Source of the DNA: Bedellia somnulentella
Lineage: Eukaryota > Arthropoda > Insecta > Lepidoptera > Bedelliidae
DNA length: 64,000 nucleotides
Reading direction: 5' to 3'
NCBI GenBank assembly: GCA_963576735.1
Contig: OY755174.1
Span: 8,866,001-8,930,000, forward strand
The notes beneath the pieces are model-generated. The model was not told the origin of the DNA and did no database searches. It saw only the letters and a list, made by a program, of their open reading frames with translations. A program made the translations under genes and the position numbers. This document shows, piece by piece, positions 22,671 through 34,420 of this stretch (position 1 is the stretch's first letter; each line of letters starts with the position of its first letter).

Positions 22671-25084
22671 GGTAGTATTCATATAGTATTCAAATATGTC
22701 AATGAAAAATCAGCCTATAAGATGGTGTATAGCTTGCCAGTGTCAATTAAATGAGAAAAGAGTAACTTCTATTGGCATGCCCCTCGTATTTAACGTATGG
22801 TGACCAACCATCCATTAGTTTTCCTCACCACTTCTATTGCCAAACTGGTATAAAATCGACTATTCTAAATTTCTAGCTACCCAAATTTTGTAACATACCT
22901 GAGTTGTATTCATAAGACGTAAAAAAAGAAACCAAGAAAAATGCGGTATTTTTTAAGAGATTCTGGTATGTATTTTATCCTATACTTCTTTAATTCTTCA
23001 CATCCGAAAATAATACATACTAAATTGCTTCACTGCACTGGTACAATCAAATGATACTTTATTTAACCAGTATTCAAGTAAATTACAATTCCGAGTTATC
23101 TCTCCACAATATTTCATTTTTTCCACATAACCGTTCACGTAATGTTTATTTTATTCGCTTTAATTTCATTTCTTCAACAGGAAGCAAAATGTTAAACCTA
23201 ATAACTCCAGTATTTTAATTTGAGCCTCCGGTATTTGGTTTTTTATGCAATACTAGCGGCCCGGCCCGGCTTCGCGTTAGCACAGCATTTACGCCTTTAT
23301 TGAAGAGAATAATTCATTTTTCAGAATAAGTATTGTAATATTTGCCCCAAATTTTAAATACTTAAATGCCTGTACGTGTACGTACAGTTTTAATGATTAA
23401 GAAAAACTAACATGGCTTTCGATGCCAAATATAATGGCCCTCATTTCTATATTTTTTTAAAAGTTTTATGTTATCGTCTATTATCAAAATTATTAACGGT
23501 GAGGAAAACATCGTGAGGGAACTCATATGATTGAGTTGCACAAAGGGATGATATGTCCACACAAAAAAATACAAAAAAACTAGTAAATTTTGGAAGATTT
23601 AGTCGTAGGAGTAAAAGAAATGTTTTTCGATTATTTATCACCGCTGATCTGCTACGGACATTTCGTGATAGCATATGGCATAAAATCTTATGAAATAATT
23701 GAACTATACAAAAATCACGCTCCTTGTGAGTAGCATTGATCTGACATTCGAGTATACACATATGTAATTAATTCGATTAGACTACACGAAACACTAGTTT
23801 GCCTGCCAGATTTGCTGCTGTCATGATTGACTGACATCATTAGATATCGATTAACATTTATAGTAAATGGTAATCACTTACGAAACGTAAAATAATCTTA
23901 TTTCAACTGCGAACCCGATGACTGCCTCCCTCCATGGTCTTAACATTTAAAGTTAAGGATTGATCTCACGATTCGGGACCTTGGCCGCGAATCTTGGCCA
24001 GGGCCACACCAATTCTATGTAATTCCCGAAATAATCCAGTTTATTCATAATATTATGAAAAACTAAATTCTCCGTTAGCCCAGGGGAATAAACAAAAACA
24101 TGTGATCTGTAAACAACCACTAATTAAGAAACATGGATGTTAAAATAAAAATTTCCTTAAATTATAATAACACGTCAAATAAATAAATTTATGAGAAATG
24201 CACCCTGATTGAGGCATCGTTTTGTTTAATACGTATTCAATTTAATTTCACCCGGAGGGTTGCTTATCCTACTAGCTATTATAACAATATCAGCTTAAAT
24301 TTAGTAAGTTTCGGTTGTATTGTGGGAATGATGTTGAAGCACTAACGTGGGAAGAATACATTTATTATGTTGAGTCACGGTGCTCATTTGGGTATTAGAG
24401 ATAAAATTAAAATTTACGCTTTGCCCAAAGCAATTTGTAACCGCTCGCTTTTACTTCGCGCGGAAAATAGGCTTTGGTTTATCCATGTTTTACATTTATT
24501 TTGATAAGTGCCTTGTATTCAAAATTTCGTGGCAAGACCATTCAGTGCTAATAGAAAAGAACTCGAATCATTCATTCAAATGTCATAAATAATGTGCTTT
24601 ATTTAATTTCTATAATCGTACAGGTTTGAACCGAATCCAACCTTTTTTGTCTATAATTATTTAATCACTGATCCTTGTGATCCTAAGTTCCTGTTTCTCA
24701 AAAGAGGTCGTGAAGCGAGAAATGCCAAGACAATTTAGAAATGAAAATTCATTGTTGTTTGGTTTAGCCATCCCACCGCTGCTGCTGCCGCTGCCGAGGC
24801 TGATAAATGTCCTTTCACAGGCGCCGTCACTCAAATCGAGGTTGCCTGCCCGCAAGATATATTGTGGACCCAACTCTCGTCCTTGCGGAACCCTTAACCC
24901 TTCCTATTACTTTAAAATTAACCATTAGCCAATTATTTGTATAACCAAAACCTCAGAACAGTTCGGATTCAATTAGAGCTTAATGAATATCTAAATATTA
25001 TATCGTTTTAAGTTTAAATGGTCATTAAACATTAAATATAATTATAACGCGATATTTTTTAACATAAAATGACATTAGCTAAAC
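22671..25084. other. Unannotated stretch
   Basis: A Helitron-type terminus is at 23252. Near 24765-24830 a GC-richer patch (CTGCTGCTGCCGCTGCCG) is open in both directions (70 and 83 codons) but resembles no known protein. Confidence 0.5.
23252..23290 (-). repeat. Isolated Helitron-type 3' terminus
   Basis: ACTAGCGGCCCGGCCCGGCT (minus-strand AGCCGGGCCGGGCCGCTAGT) has the hairpin plus CTAGT ending. The following sequence does not match the family above, so this belongs to another Helitron family or is a remnant; the other end was not found. Confidence 0.4.
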
Positions 25085-25295
25085 TTGTACCCACGGCTAC
25101 AATTTACATAAAATGGTAGCCAGAGTTTCGGAATTAACTATCCCTCAGAAACTTCCGAAATTTGATTTGTAAGAAGATTGCAACAAACAATTAAAAAGCC
25201 CCATACTTTTCATCGCCTCGTACGACACTCACGTCAAGGAATGGGTTGCATTTGCTATTCTTATCTAATCTTTCTAAGACTACACAGCTACCAGA
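25085..25295 (+). repeat. Old CATA-tailed interspersed repeat
   Basis: Diverged copy: ACCCACGGCTACAATTTACA, ATGGTAGCCAGAGTTTCGGA, TAAAAAGCCCCATACTTTTC, CGCCTCGTACGACACTCACG, AGACTACACAGC. Confidence 0.7.
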
Positions 25296-25969
25296 GCCGA
25301 TACAACACAACCAAAAACAAACCCGTATGACGTGTGGTTCTAATGGCTGCGAAATATACTCGTAAATCTCCAGTTTGACGTAGCAATGTAATTGTTTCGT
25401 TACTATCAAAACTATTTGCGTACTTTGACGGAGGTTACATTTAATTTTGAAATGGCGCGGGTATTTCTACGTTTTCGAGTCTGGGCGACCGCAACGAGCA
25501 TCACCCTTTTGAATACGAACAAACAAAGTAATTAAACACATCAAACGGGCTTCAAATTGGAGCCGCGAGTCAAAGGATGGCGAAATGGTGAATAGGCCAG
25601 TTTGAGGCTAGTCCGTTTTCGGTAGTCAACGCTGCTTGGACTTTCGCAATAAAGACCACTATTATTATATCACATTATATAATAATCAATTATCAGATTT
25701 CTAATTACCTTTCTGCAAGCACAGTGACGATACGAGATGGATAGAGTCAATTCCTTATTGCAGTAGGTAGCTCTGTGTGGCTGCCATGCGAAAAATATCT
25801 GAGCCCGCCTTGTAAATAGCCTCTCGGTGATGTTGACGATTAAGGAAACCACTTGTGTACATCCCGCGACATACGGCGGTTTGATTTATTATAATTTAAA
25901 CGTAAACTAAAAAAAATTAAAAAAAAATGATATCAACATATGGCAACACTTTTTACACACGCAGATGCG

Positions 25970-26340
25970 CTAGTTTATATTGTCCGTATACAGGGGATAG
26001 CACACAAAATAACAAATTTGTATCGCAATATATAGGTGTTTAGACCGGGATGATTCCGTCTGGATAATAGTTCTATGATAAAAAAAAAAGTTATCGGTAG
26101 TAACCTCATCGAAACCACATTCGTAAATGGAATGTTCTCTCACCCAAATTTTCAAGCATAGCCTAGACGTCGTAGCCTGTAGATTGTAGAAGTGTTTTTT
26201 TACTAAACCTGGTGTGTAAACGAAGTTGGTGTCAGGAGTGTTATATTCTTTGTTATACTTGAGTGGCTCTCGAGCCCCGACATCTGGTGAAATAGTGTAG
26301 TCGAGCAAAACTCGTAGTTGTTCGTTTGGGTTCTCAGGGA
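25970..26340 (-). pseudogene. LINE C-terminal remnant
   Basis: A 112-codon frame carries KYNKEYNTPDTNFVYTPGL, LQATTSRLCLKIWVREHSIY and ECGFDEVTTDNFFF. The last part aligns with IKDNSLCECGLEEGTLDHLF at 31174-31434, so it is an old relative of that LINE's post-RNase H tail. Key Cys/His residues are lost. Confidence 0.55.
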
Positions 26341-27429
26341 TCCCATCAAACTATTAAAAAAAAATTGAAACTATTTATTTTAAAGGTTTTTAACATTTAT
26401 AATTATAATACAAAGGGGTATTAATCTATACTTATAAACTAGATTGTGGCCCCTAGGGAGTCTAATATAAGATTTTACAATATTTACTGGACTGGACTGG
26501 ATTTAAAATGTAATGAATTAATCAACAAAAATAATTAAAAATATCTTATTTATTTAAAGGTGGAGGGCGATGGGTTCACACATTTACCATCAATAAAGTA
26601 TTTTTTTAATGCACTTTTCATATTTTTTTTTAATTAATAAGGTCAAGACTTAGTTGCTCAAATTTAAAAATTAAAGAGGGTATTTTTTTAAAGTGATCCA
26701 TGAGTAGGTTGTTTATCATTTAGTCATTATGCCGTCACAAAGTCTTGAATGACCGCGAATAAAAGTTCACGTATTAAAAGATTGATAATTTTAAGTAATG
26801 TGAGGTTTACCAGGATTGTATAAGATGACTGCCTGCCTACATTTCCTGAATATTGTTTTAAATAATTAAATTTTACAACAAGCTTATAAAAAAGTGGAGT
26901 GAAATATTTAATATCCACTAAAAAATAAAGTAAATGACAGTATAAATACATAGAGAAAATAACAAAACAATACAAGACCAATAAACCAATAATCAAAAAT
27001 TAAATAGCACAACATATTGTAGAACATAAACAGTATTTCTTCTCTTAAGTGGCAAAGAAGTCGGTGAAAATGACAAAATGGAGTGCTATATCGGGCAAGT
27101 AACCCGTAATAGACATTACTCATCGGATTACTGGTCGCTATCAGACTGTTTCGAGTTTGCCACACTGGCAACACTATATTATGTGCTCTATTAACTGGGC
27201 CACTATTATCATTGCTCGATACAAATTTCACGTTGGATATTTCTGGTGAGGCATTCATCAACATGGTTAACTGAGACTTGGGTTAATAATGAGATGAGTT
27301 GGTCTAGCGATTAAGTTTGAAGTTGGAAAACTTTTAATTAAATAATGAGTGGTGGTTTAAAATACAAAACATTAAATTCGTTAAGTATATATTTCTTACC
27401 GTGACTGGGCAAAAAACGGATGCAGGATG

Positions 27430-27640
27430 AAGCTGTGTAGTTATAGGCTTAGAAAAACACTATCCCATTTCTTGCTGTAGGTGTTCGTAAGAGGCGACTA
27501 ATGGTATTGGGATGATTTGTGGGCTATGCGGTTGAAGACCCATCACCAACAACCTTCATTTTCCAATCTTTTCTCCACTTAACTTCCAAAAGTGGCTGAA
27601 GAACTTTTTATTTCGAAGTTATATATATGGATATATGTAC
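27430..27640 (-). repeat. CATA-tailed interspersed repeat, diverged
   Basis: GCTGTGTAGTTATAGGCTTA, GTAAGAGGCGACTAATGGTA, GGTTGAAGACCCATCACCAA, TTCCAAAAGTGGCTGAAG. The tail end is degraded. Confidence 0.8.
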
Positions 27641-28149
27641 TACGCTATAAGTTATAGGGACTTACACTGATGATTATAAAGAACCTTTTATATCGCACCT
27701 AATTCTTACCTACCTACCGCTCCTTTATTCCAAATAAAGGTTCTAAAACTAAACCCCGGCTAAATAAATACGTGCAAATAGTTTAAAACAAGAACTCAGT
27801 AACTTTCGGAGAAAACCCGTGAATTTATGCTTTGTTTTCTTGAAAGGCTTTCGCTTTATGAGCTGATGTTGCAAGGCATATTGCTTTGTGGTTATAGCTA
27901 AGGATATCTCATTAGTCTCATTAGTCTAATTGTGTATTATAGAAATTGCTGGATACATAATGAAACACGTGAACAGGCATACCTAAAGGTAAATCTCAAA
28001 CCTTTTATTTTGCTTCGCTATAGTCTGTTAAAAACGGGACATTACATTCTTGTTTTTACATAAGTTTCTTCTTTTAGATTCATTTTAAGGAACACTATGA
28101 GAAATCCACATATCATAAGTTTAACAGGCCACATAAATGGCCAGTAATT

Positions 28150-28282
28150 TAAAAAAACGACCTGATTCGAGTCGCACTCTGTTCATGAGACAGAGCCTGC
28201 TGACAAACGGACGGATTTTTAGGCAGAGGAACCTTATTAATACGGACCCGTTTTATCTTCTTGGTATGAAACCCTAAAAAGC
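28150..28282 (+). repeat. Interspersed repeat fragment ending ACCCTAAAAA
   Basis: GACCTGATTCGAGTCGCACT, AGCCTGCTGACAAACGGACG and GAAACCCTAAAAAG form a motif set I recall as common in insect genomes. Family not assigned; a related shred may lie at 51040-51085. Confidence 0.4.
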
Positions 28283-28743
28283 AGGTGACAAAAGGATTGC
28301 TATATTTATGTAAACAATAGCGTTTTCTTTCAACGGCTATATTTAATCCTAGACGTAAACATTTGTGTCATTTATACTGTTCATGGAAATCAAATTGTTG
28401 TTTTACTGATTATATCAAAACCGAGACATGATATTTGGAATACTAAAATTATTATATAAAGATAATGTTGAAAAATAGAAAGAGAAACAACGTTATTTGA
28501 TAAATTTATCTGTAGTTTTAAACATGTCACAATTTTGGTCTAATTAATAGACAAATGATCCACAGTAAAACAAAATAAAACAATTCACCACGTATTTTCT
28601 TTACACTTACATATCTTGGTTTATAATAAACTTTGATAGTGTAAATATTTAAAGGGAAATATGAAGAAACTATATGTCGCTGAAGATACAGAAGTACGGA
28701 TTTGTTAAACATCTTTTTTTTATTACATATTGTGTATACATCC

Positions 28744-28900
28744 ATTACATACTCGCGGCTATTAATCCCAAAAAGCGGTAGCCAGAGCTTCATAGTTCAA
28801 ATTTCCTCAGACACTTTTAGAAGTCGATTGGGTTAGATATGGTAAAAAAGTGGTTTTGGTGATGGGTGTCCAAAAGCATCGCCCAAAAATCACCTTACTG
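28744..28900 (+). repeat. CATA-tailed interspersed repeat, 3' truncated
   Basis: CATACTCGCGGCTATTAATC, AGCGGTAGCCAGAGCTTCAT, TGGTGATGGGTGTCCAAAAG, ending near GCCCAAAAATCACCTTA. Confidence 0.8.
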
Positions 28901-29515
28901 GTAAATAAACGAATTTATTATTTACCATCATTATGAACCTTCTAGCTCATCTTCATTGGCATTTCAAAAAATATTAAAACGTATGGAAAAAGGTCAGGTC
29001 AGTAAAACATAAAGGTAATTTTGTCCACTCCATGCGGATGCTCGCCCTATTGCCGTTTCCGAAGTGCCCTGAAGCGGAGCGGATCGTAAAATATGTGCCT
29101 CTTCAATATATGGGTTGAACAAGTCGTTTACTGCCCACTTACAAAAAAAAATGTTGGCTTTATTCAAAACGTCATTCTGCTTGTCCGCAGCAAATGGTTT
29201 GGAATAATAGTGTCTTTTAACTTGTTTGTTGAGTTCTCGTTATATTTATTATTTTCCTTGCTTAGCTTAATTTTTCTGCTGACTTATCTGCACTAAAAGC
29301 CTCACAAAGCTTTTTTTTCATTCATCAATATGTAAATCTTACAGGACTTGTTTATAAATTCTATGTTCTACTTTAACGACCCTGTTGGAAACAGCAATTA
29401 CTACTAAACTACGCTTATACACTTACAATCAATAATGAATGAAAATCAAGAGGAGGGCTGATTCTGAAGTGTTTTTTAAAGACGGTTGAGTTTTTTTCTT
29501 ATAATGGTATATTAA

Positions 29516-30877
29516 TCCGGTCAATTTATACATTCAAGGTTACATTAATTCATAAGAGGCTGAAAATTGGCACAATTGTTCAAAACATGATTATAAATGA
29601 AACCTCAAAAGTCCCCATCGTTCCGAGGTGTGCTAAAAATTTTACACGAGGTCAAAGGGCACAAAAATGAGTTTTTTGCGATTTTAAGCGAAACGGTGAG
29701 TTTTTTCGCAAAATCACCACACCACAAAATTGTAGATCAGAAAATTCTCTACAAAAAAGATATCAACATTTTTTTTCCTATAAGCCAACATTTTGAAGAT
29801 ATAACGCGTTGAAAACTTCGATCATTGGTAATCTTCATACTTTGCACACGTTTCCACGCCACCTATGAGGTAGTGTACTTGTGTACTACTAGCGCGTTTT
29901 ATTTTAACGTGGTATCCCCTGTAGGCCTATTCCACGGGTCTGCAGTGATTTTATTTGTTTTAAAACTATTGTAAAATGTTATTGTACATATCGGTTGGTT
30001 AAAATAATGGCGGTGTAATTGAAAATGAATTGATTAATATTCCTCGTCTGATTCGTAATTTTCCAGGATTACTGTTTCTTGTTCTTCGTCTTCTTCTTGT
30101 TCTTCTTCTTCTTCTTTTTCTTCTATATCACAGATCAACTGTCCCACTAGCGATTCCTCATTGGTATCATATGAGCCTTCTAGATTAGCTGACTCAACAT
30201 TAGATCACGATCGGCCTTGGCAGTTTGTGCATGCCAGGGAACAAAACAGTCCAACTTTTCTGCATCCACATTCAGCATTACAACATTTTTTACAGTTGCA
30301 AAATATTGAGTTGAGAAGTTTCTCAGGTGCTGGTGGAAGTAAAGTTAGAACTGGCTCTAATGTATTATCGACCAACTTCCAACCACAGTCTTTAGGATCC
30401 AGCTGATTACCAAGCCACACTTGAACTTGGTAATATACCCAAAATAAATGTTGGTAAGCAGCTACTGAGGTGAGGTTGGAGGTAAAGAAGCTAGTTTATA
30501 ACACCTTATAAGTGATGTTAATACGTGGCGTACGTTTGCAAAGTATGAAGATTACCAATGATCGAACTTTTCAACGCGTTATATCTTTAAAATGGTGGCT
30601 TTTAGGAAAAAAAATATTGATATCTTTTTTGTAGAGAATTTTCTGATCTACAATTTTGTACAGGGATGATTTAGAAAAAAAACTCACCGTTTCGCTTAAA
30701 ATCGCAAAAAACTCATTTTTGTGCCCTTTGACCTCGTGTAAAATTTTTAGCACACCTTGGAACGATGGGGACTTTTGAGGTTTCATTTATAATCATGTTT
30801 TGAACAATTGTGCCAATTTTCAGCTTCTTATGAATTAATGTAACCTTCCTCCTTATTTTAGGCCTAAATTGACCGGA
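29516..30877. mobile_element. DNA-transposon-like element with ~340 bp inverted arms
   Basis: The left arm 29516-29860 and right arm 30530-30877 are reverse complements at high identity, apart from a short replaced block near the tips (TACATTC versus about 17 other bases). The tips read TCCGGTCAATTTA. The core (about 29870-30520) carries a minus-strand cysteine-rich ORF. This is the layout of a non-autonomous element with long terminal inverted repeats. I could not define a target duplication, and no transposase is present. Confidence 0.75.
30034..30420 (-). pseudogene. Cysteine-rich (CXC/tesmin-like) acidic-tailed ORF with in-frame TGA
   Basis: From 30420 the frame encodes WLGNQLDPKDCGWKLVDN, LPPAPEKLLNSIFCNCKKCC and CGCRKVGLFCSLACTNCQG. 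It meets TGA (30205-30207) where related proteins, as I recall them, have Cys in a CQGxSC motif. The same frame then stays open for 56 more codons, very rich in Glu and Asp, ending ENYESDEEY and TAA. The family is recurrent in invertebrate genomes as part of mobile elements; its function is not known to me. Frame conservation beyond the TGA suggests a single nonsense change. It lies between the long inverted arms. Confidence 0.6.
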
Positions 30878-31173
30878 CTATATATTGCTCGTGTAATAAG
30901 CCATAGATATATTTGTCCATGTAGATGTGAAAATTTTTATTATTATCTTGTTAATTGGCCCTCGTATACAGTTTATACATTCTGCCAGCGTCAGAGTGAA
31001 ATAGAAACAGCTTACTTTTTGAAACAAGTCCGATAAAAACGAAATTTAATTATTATTGTTTTTAAATATCTTAGAGTCAGAAAGAGATTAATAGATACAA
31101 ATATATGTATATTTTAAGATGACATATAGAAATAAAAATAGACAATATTTTTTTACGAATTTGATCTATGATA

Positions 31174-33250
31174 TTATAATTTAATTCCATTAGAAGATAT
31201 GAAATAACTTAAAGATTTCACAAAGTCAGTATGAACAAGTGATAACACATTTATCATGTTAGTAGGTTTAGGAATAGAAGAAGGGAGAATATCATAAAAT
31301 GATGTCGTTAATTTTGAACAGTTAAAAAATAAATGATCCAAAGTTCCTTCCTCAAGTCCACATTCACATAACGAATTATCTTTAATTTTAATTTTAGCGA
31401 GAAAAACTGGAGAACAACAATGCCCTAGTCTCATTCTATATATTTAAAAAACCAAGGCTTAGAGGGAATTTCCGGCTGAATACCCGCGTAAAATTTTCCT
31501 TTAAACTGAATAGAATGTTTCCAATTTTCAGACCAAGAATTTTTAAGGAATACTGATGATTGGGCTACTAGGTCATGAGAATAAAGTTTATTGGTATCAA
31601 TTCCTGAATCACAAGCAATCTTGGCTGCAGAATCGGCATGAGTGTTCCCTGAAATGCAACAATGGCTAGGAATCCAAGCTAACACTATTTTAATGTTATT
31701 AAGGAAACATCGATATAAAGCAGTTTTCAAATCAAGGATTAATGGAAATTTGGTTTTGGCATGAAACTGTTTTGATTGTAAAGCTTGTAGACAGCTTTTT
31801 GAGTCTGTAAAAATAACCGCTTTATTAATGGAATGGGATTCGATGAATTTGACGGCTTCTAAAATAGCAAGAGTTTCTTCAGTAAAAACTGAAGAATGGA
31901 CAGGAGATTTCATGCTCAAAATTATTTTGCGAGAGGGAATCCAAACAGCGGAGCCGACGCACTCTGAGTTCAAAAGTTTAGATGCATCAGTATAAATGAC
32001 AAGCCAATCTTTCCAAAGAACATCAATTTTATATTTTAGTTCCGTATCAGGAGAGAGGGACTCTTTTTCTATACCTAAATTTAAAATGATTTCTGGGAGG
32101 TAAATTAAACAAGCAAATTGAGTAGAAAATATGGGATTCGATTGATATCTGACTAACGAAGAAAGGGAATGATTAAATTTATTTATACTTTGAAAAACAC
32201 GTGGAAGGGACTTGTGAGACCAATAACGGCTGGATCCCACTTTTAGTGAAAGAGATTGTAAAGATGGAAGTAAAGGATGAGACGAAGATTGCAAAAATTT
32301 TGTTATAAATCTATCAGATAAATACTGCCTTCGTAAATTGAGTGGGGGTTCGACACATTCTACTTGAAGGGCATTAATAGGCGAGGATTTCATAGCTCCT
32401 AAGATGATGCGGAGACACTTTGACTGAATATTGTCTAATTTAACTAAATACAGCTTGCTACATGGTTCTAATAAAAAAGTACCATAATCTAAATGACTAC
32501 GTATTAATGCATTATACAGAAGTTTTTGAGTAAATGGGTGGGATCCCCACCATACACCAGACAAGCATCGAAGAATATTAATATTCTTTTCACATTTATT
32601 AATAATATGTTGCATGTGAGGGATACCTGATAATTTTGAGTCAAGAATAACACCAAGAAATTTAACTTGGTCGTGAATGGGAAGAGGAATGTGGTCAGAT
32701 ACAATCGGAGTGGCCGGAATGTCCCGTTTTCTAGAAAAAACAACTACGCAGCATTTGGAAACAGAAAGACTGAGACCATGATTAAATAACCATTCATTCA
32801 AATGATGTATTGCGGCGTTTAAGCGAGATGTAGCAACATCAAAGTCGGACGAATCTATGTAGAGACATAAGTCATCAGCATATTGAAGTATTTTACAGAA
32901 AGGTTCAACAGACTGATGAAGATCATAGGAATAAATATTAAATAGAATGGGACTTAAGACAGATCCTTGTGGAAGGCCTTTCCATATTAATCGGGATGAG
33001 AGGAACCCGTCATCTGATCTCACGGAAATAGACCTACATATGAGTAGGTTCGATATAATTGTAATTAGTTTAGGAGGGATATTTAATGACACTAACTTTT
33101 GTTGTAGAATTGCCAAAAGTACATTATCGTATGCAGCAGAAATGTCTAGAAAAGCTCCGATAACAGATTTATTATCTGAAAAAGCGAGGCGAATATCCGT
33201 GATCAAAGTGCTCAAACTATCAATGGTGCTAGATGTGAAAAGTTTTACAC
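31174..33250 (-). pseudogene. LINE with reverse transcriptase and RNase H, 5' truncated and frameshifted
   Basis: The open frame 33284-31431 encodes the RT from STIDSLSTLITDI onward: GAFLDISAAYDNVLL, GLPQGSVLSPILFNIY, catalytic YADD, VKFLGVILD. RNase H follows with all four acidic residues in place (YTD 433, E 469 or 470, FTD 494, HAD 551 of the 617-codon frame). A second frame, 31434-31174, holds the Cys-rich tail (CECGLEEGTLDHLFF). The two overlap by a few bases and need one inserted base in the A/T run near 31440, so a frameshift is likely. The first ~19 codons of the long frame are not RT and mark the 5' truncation near 33245. RNase H places it near the I/Loa-type LINEs. Confidence 0.85.
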
Positions 33251-33652
33251 AAACAAATACTATCACCTTCACAACCAGTAGCAATACGAAACAGGTGTAT
33301 AATCGAAATAGCTACGATCCATGTTGAAAACTATATTTGGTACATCATCGATTTTCCGTCCAGCGAGCGGTGGCCGATCTAAGCAATGAACGAAAAATAG
33401 TTATACACATGTTGGCACAAAGAATTGTACAAACCTGAGTGTGTAGTGACGGCGTGAAACATGATGCCGCCACAGCCTTTCCCAACTTCTGGTGCTCGCG
33501 TACAATGCCCTTTTCATCCAAGTAGATTGCAGAAACTACAATTAAACTACTTTTACGCGCCTCACATATCGTATTACTTTGGAGAAAAAACTAAGTAAAC
33601 ACAAAAAATAGTTTCTGTATTTTTCATTTAATTTCGTCTTACTTACATAAAT

Positions 33653-33890
33653 ACATTCATATACGTACAGCTATAAATCCCAAAAAGGGGTAGCCAGAGT
33701 TTCGGAATTAGGTTTTCCTTTGCCACTTTTTGAAGAAGATTGAGAGAAGAAATAGTATAAATAAATTATTTTTGATGATGGGTCTTCGACCACATCGGCC
33801 AACAACCACTTCAAAATCTTCACACCCTTAGCAGCCTCTTATGCCACCCGCGGTAAGAAATGGGGTAGTGTTCACAACAACTACACTGCT
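33653..33890 (+). repeat. CATA-tailed interspersed repeat, diverged
   Basis: ATACGTACAGCTATAAATCC, AAAAAGGGGTAGCCAGAGTT, TGATGGGTCTTCGACCACAT, CTCTTATGCCACCCGCGG, ending CAACTACACTGCT. Confidence 0.8.
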
Positions 33891-34099
33891 CTTCACAACA
33901 ATTTTGCCAAAAAGATAAAAAAATAAGATGAATAAACAGGTGCACTCTGTATTAATAAAAAAATAAACTTTTTAAAAAATCAAACGTCAATGACCTTTTA
34001 GTATTTTAGTGTTGTTACCAATACTATCGACGGCAACGTAAAAATCGAATACTAATAGTAAGCAAATTTTTAGATTCAATTTTATAGTATACTTTTATA

Positions 34100-34170
34100 A
34101 ATATACATCATAAATATACTCACGCTGTTAGTACCCATTGGGGTAGGCAGAGACAATCATTATAATTAGT
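34100..34170 (-). repeat. RTE-like LINE 3' terminus
   Basis: ATATACTCACGCTGTTAGTA and CCCATTGGGGTAGGCAGAGA are the reverse complement of the family's end (GTCTCTGCCTACCCCAATGG). Confidence 0.7.
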
Positions 34171-34339
34171 TTTGTATTTTATCATAAAATTATTTCCACA
34201 CTCACGTAATAGGGGGCAGGCCGACATCGCCGATTTGTATGACACTGCCAAATGACTAAATACAACTTAGCCATATGGATTTCCTCACTTTGTTTTTCCC
34301 TCACCGTTAGCAACCATTATTAATTAATCACACACGACT

Positions 34340-34420
34340 ATTGCAAAAAAAATAAGTTGTAGGCCCGACCCAGGATTTGAATCTACTTCTGTCTGCATGA
34401 TAATGATAACCGGTATTCTA
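34340..34420 (-). repeat. tRNA-like SINE, B-box half (interrupted by the LINE)
   Basis: On the minus strand GTAGATTCAAATCCTGG is a good B box. The matching A-box half is at 38227-38265, on the far side of the LINE. Together they look like one degenerate tRNA-derived unit. Confidence 0.6.

Larger units (their letters stand above)
26341..29515. other. Mostly unannotated AT-rich stretch
   Basis: Contains the repeats at 27430, 28150 and 28744. A minus frame with WQTRNSLIATSNPMSNVYYG (27090-27180) looks repeat-derived but the family is not recognised. Confidence 0.45.

Noticed and set aside
26908..27264. 118-codon minus-strand ORF as a host gene
   Set aside because: The N-terminal part looks repeat-derived, the C-terminal part is low-complexity hydrophobic from AT-rich DNA, and no splice-bounded exon could be argued.
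30060..30130. TCT/TTC triplet microsatellite
   Set aside because: It encodes the acidic Glu-rich tail of the minus-strand ORF, in frame, so it is better explained as coding sequence.
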